Positions 44,234 to 45,502 of a DNA stretch of 45,502 nucleotides are shown in pieces. Source of the DNA: Frateuria sp. Soil773 (GTDB taxonomy: Bacteria > Pseudomonadota > Gammaproteobacteria > Xanthomonadales > Rhodanobacteraceae); NCBI RefSeq assembly GCF_001428405.1, contig NZ_LMSL01000010.1:74661-120162 (forward strand), given 5' to 3'. The notes under the pieces were generated by a model. It was not told the DNA's origin, did no database searches, and worked only from the letters and a program-made list of their open reading frames with translations. Position 1 is the first letter of the stretch, and the number at the start of each line of letters is the position of its first letter. Both the position numbers and the translations under genes were made by a program.

Positions 44234-45418
44234 ATGGCCCACGACCCCCAGATCCGCATCCCTGCCACCTACCTGCGCGGCGGCACCAGCAAGGGCGTGT
44301 TCTTCCGCCTGCAGGACTTGCCCGAGGCGGCACAGGTGCCGGGTGCGGCGCGCGATGCGTTGCTGCAGCGGGTGATCGGCAGTCCCGATCCCTACGGCAA
44401 GCAGATCGACGGCATGGGCGGCGCCACTTCCAGCACCAGCAAGACGGTGATCGTGTCCAGGAGCACGCGGCCGGATCACGACGTGGACTACCTGTTCGGC
44501 CAGGTGGCGATCGACAAGGCCTTCGTCGACTGGAGCGGCAACTGCGGCAACCTGTCGGCGTCGGTCGGGCCGTTCGCCATCGCCGGCGGCCTGGTCGATC
44601 CCGCGCGCGTGCCGCGCGACGGCGTCGCCATCGTGCGCATCTGGCAGGCCAACATCGGCAAGACCATCGTCGCCCACGTGCCCATGACCGATGGCGCGGT
44701 GCAGGAAACCGGCGATTTCGAGCTGGACGGCGTGACGTTTCCCGCCGCCGAGGTGCAGCTGGAATTCCTGGACCCGGCCGCCGAGGAAGACGGCGCGGGC
44801 GGGGCCATGTTCCCCACCGGGCAACTGGTCGACGACCTGGAGGTACCGGGCGTCGGCACGCTCAAGGCGACCATGATCAATGCCGGCATCCCCACCATCT
44901 TCGTCGAGGCCGCCGCCATCGGCTATACCGGCACGGAGCTGCAGGACGCCATCAACGGCGACGACAAGGCACTGGCGATGTTCGAGGCCATCCGCGCGCA
45001 CGGTGCGCTGCGCATGGGCCTGATCGGCTCGCTCGAGGAGATCGCCACGCGCCAGCACACGCCCAAGGTGGCCTTCGTCGCCGGGCCGGCCGACTACGTC
45101 GCGTCGAGCGGCAAGCCCGTGAAGGCCGGCGACGTCGACCTGCTGGTGCGCGCGATGTCGATGGGCAAGCTGCACCACGCCATGATGGGCACGGCGGCGG
45201 TGGCCATCGGCACCGCCGCCGCCATTCCCGGCACCCTGGTGAATCTTGCCGCCGGCGGCGGCGAGCGCCAGGCGGTGCGCTTCGGCCATCCGTCTGGCAC
45301 GTTGCGGGTGGGCGCCGAGGCGGCGCTGGTTGACGGTACGTGGACCGTCACCAAGGCCATCATGAGCCGGAGCGCGCGCGTGCTGATGGAAGGCTGGGTG
45401 CGCGTGCCGGCGGCGTGA
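44234..45418 (+). CDS. prpF: 2-methylaconitate cis-trans isomerase PrpF
   Basis: The product is 394 residues. It has the PrpF/DapF-like double-domain fold: IPATYLRGGTSKGVFFRLQDLP, IDGMGGATSSTSKTVIVS, and FVDWSGNCGNLSASVGPFAI, with the conserved Cys of the family in GNCGN. Further blocks are ATMINAGIPTIFVEA, MSMGKLHHAMMGTAAVAIG and MSRSARVLMEGWVRVP. It isomerises the 2-methylaconitate made by AcnD, so that 2-methylisocitrate can be formed. It follows acnD in the same direction across a repeat element. Confidence 0.96.
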   Translation: MAHDPQIRIPATYLRGGTSKGVFFRLQDLPEAAQVPGAARDALLQRVIGSPDPYGKQIDGMGGATSSTSKTVIVSRSTRPDHDVDYLFGQVAIDKAFVDWSGNCGNLSASVGPFAIAGGLVDPARVPRDGVAIVRIWQANIGKTIVAHVPMTDGAVQETGDFELDGVTFPAAEVQLEFLDPAAEEDGAGGAMFPTGQLVDDLEVPGVGTLKATMINAGIPTIFVEAAAIGYTGTELQDAINGDDKALAMFEAIRAHGALRMGLIGSLEEIATRQHTPKVAFVAGPADYVASSGKPVKAGDVDLLVRAMSMGKLHHAMMGTAAVAIGTAAAIPGTLVNLAAGGGERQAVRFGHPSGTLRVGAEAALVDGTWTVTKAIMSRSARVLMEGWVRVPAA

Positions 45419-45434
45419 GCCCGCAGGGGAGGGC

Positions 45435-45475
45435 GCCGGACCTTCCGCCTGCCACGACGGCATGGCGGGTCCGGC
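45435..45475 (+). terminator. strong stem-loop after prpF
   Basis: Outer arms GCCGGACC / GGTCCGGC enclose inner pairings CCGCC/GGCGG and TGCC/GGCA around an ACGAC loop, starting 17 bp after the prpF stop. No T-tract is present. The last 27 bases of the window hold nothing recognisable. Confidence 0.6.
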
Positions 45476-45502
45476 AGGGCCGGCGTCAGACCAGACACCA
45501 GG

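Overview
The window is a GC-rich, gene-dense chromosomal stretch. It is most likely from a Gammaproteobacterium of the order Lysobacterales (Xanthomonadales), family Rhodanobacteraceae or a close relative. This rests on the mix of Oar-like and sugar-type TonB-dependent receptors, the acnD/prpF form of the methylcitrate cycle, the gene style of typA, ahpC and mdh, and dispersed imperfect palindromes of the CGTCATTCC..GGAATGACG kind. No tRNA, rRNA, transposase, phage gene or CRISPR array was seen.

Layout. (1) 1-7048: the 3' part of an Oar-like TonB-dependent receptor, a Tat-exported PhoD-like phosphatase and a second secreted metallophosphoesterase whose start overlaps the PhoD stop. (2) 7136-10738: a polyuronide utilisation patch, with an alginate-lyase-like protein and a GH105 hydrolase (overlapping, minus strand) divergent from a DUF4861 protein. 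(3) 10871-11751: a frameshifted L,D-transpeptidase-like gene and a small exported protein. (4) 12008-16299: housekeeping genes typA, a LysR regulator divergent from an atypical SDR, and a cyclophilin. (5) 16435-23006: a LacI regulator, a GH3 beta-glucosidase with a palindromic operator on its promoter, and a TonB-dependent receptor. (6) 23199-26926: yidB-like and glsB-like genes, an aspartate-type aminotransferase, malate dehydrogenase and a small lipoprotein. (7) 27013-45418: the 2-methylcitrate (propionate) pathway in pieces: prpE, prpB-VOC-prpC, and acnD-prpF. It is interrupted by ahpC/ahpF, by a helix-turn-helix/citrate-synthase fusion gene with a one-base frameshift, by a secretion cluster, and by a terC gene under a Mn-type yybP-ykoY riboswitch.

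The most unusual element is 36284-40398. It holds a 315-residue glycine-rich exported protein, a small paralogue of it without the glycine-rich block, an exported C39-type cysteine peptidase, a third exported protein, and an outer-membrane beta-barrel preceded by a coiled coil. The peptidase and barrel match the architecture of FapD and FapF of the functional-amyloid (Fap) export system, but the substrates do not look like FapB/FapC. Two of the exported proteins carry internal double-glycine sites with hydrophobic residues at -4, -7 and -12, as expected for C39 peptidase substrates. A textbook sigma-54 promoter (TGGCAC-N5-TTGC) lies about 70 bp before the first gene, and a perfect 22-bp palindrome lies about 240 bp upstream of it, where an enhancer-binding protein would act. 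I read this as a Fap-related fibre or adhesin export system with different substrates.

Limits: all calls come from reading the sequence and recalling protein families. No alignment or database search was run. Two genes (11204 region and 32962 region) contain frameshifts that could be real or could be sequencing errors.
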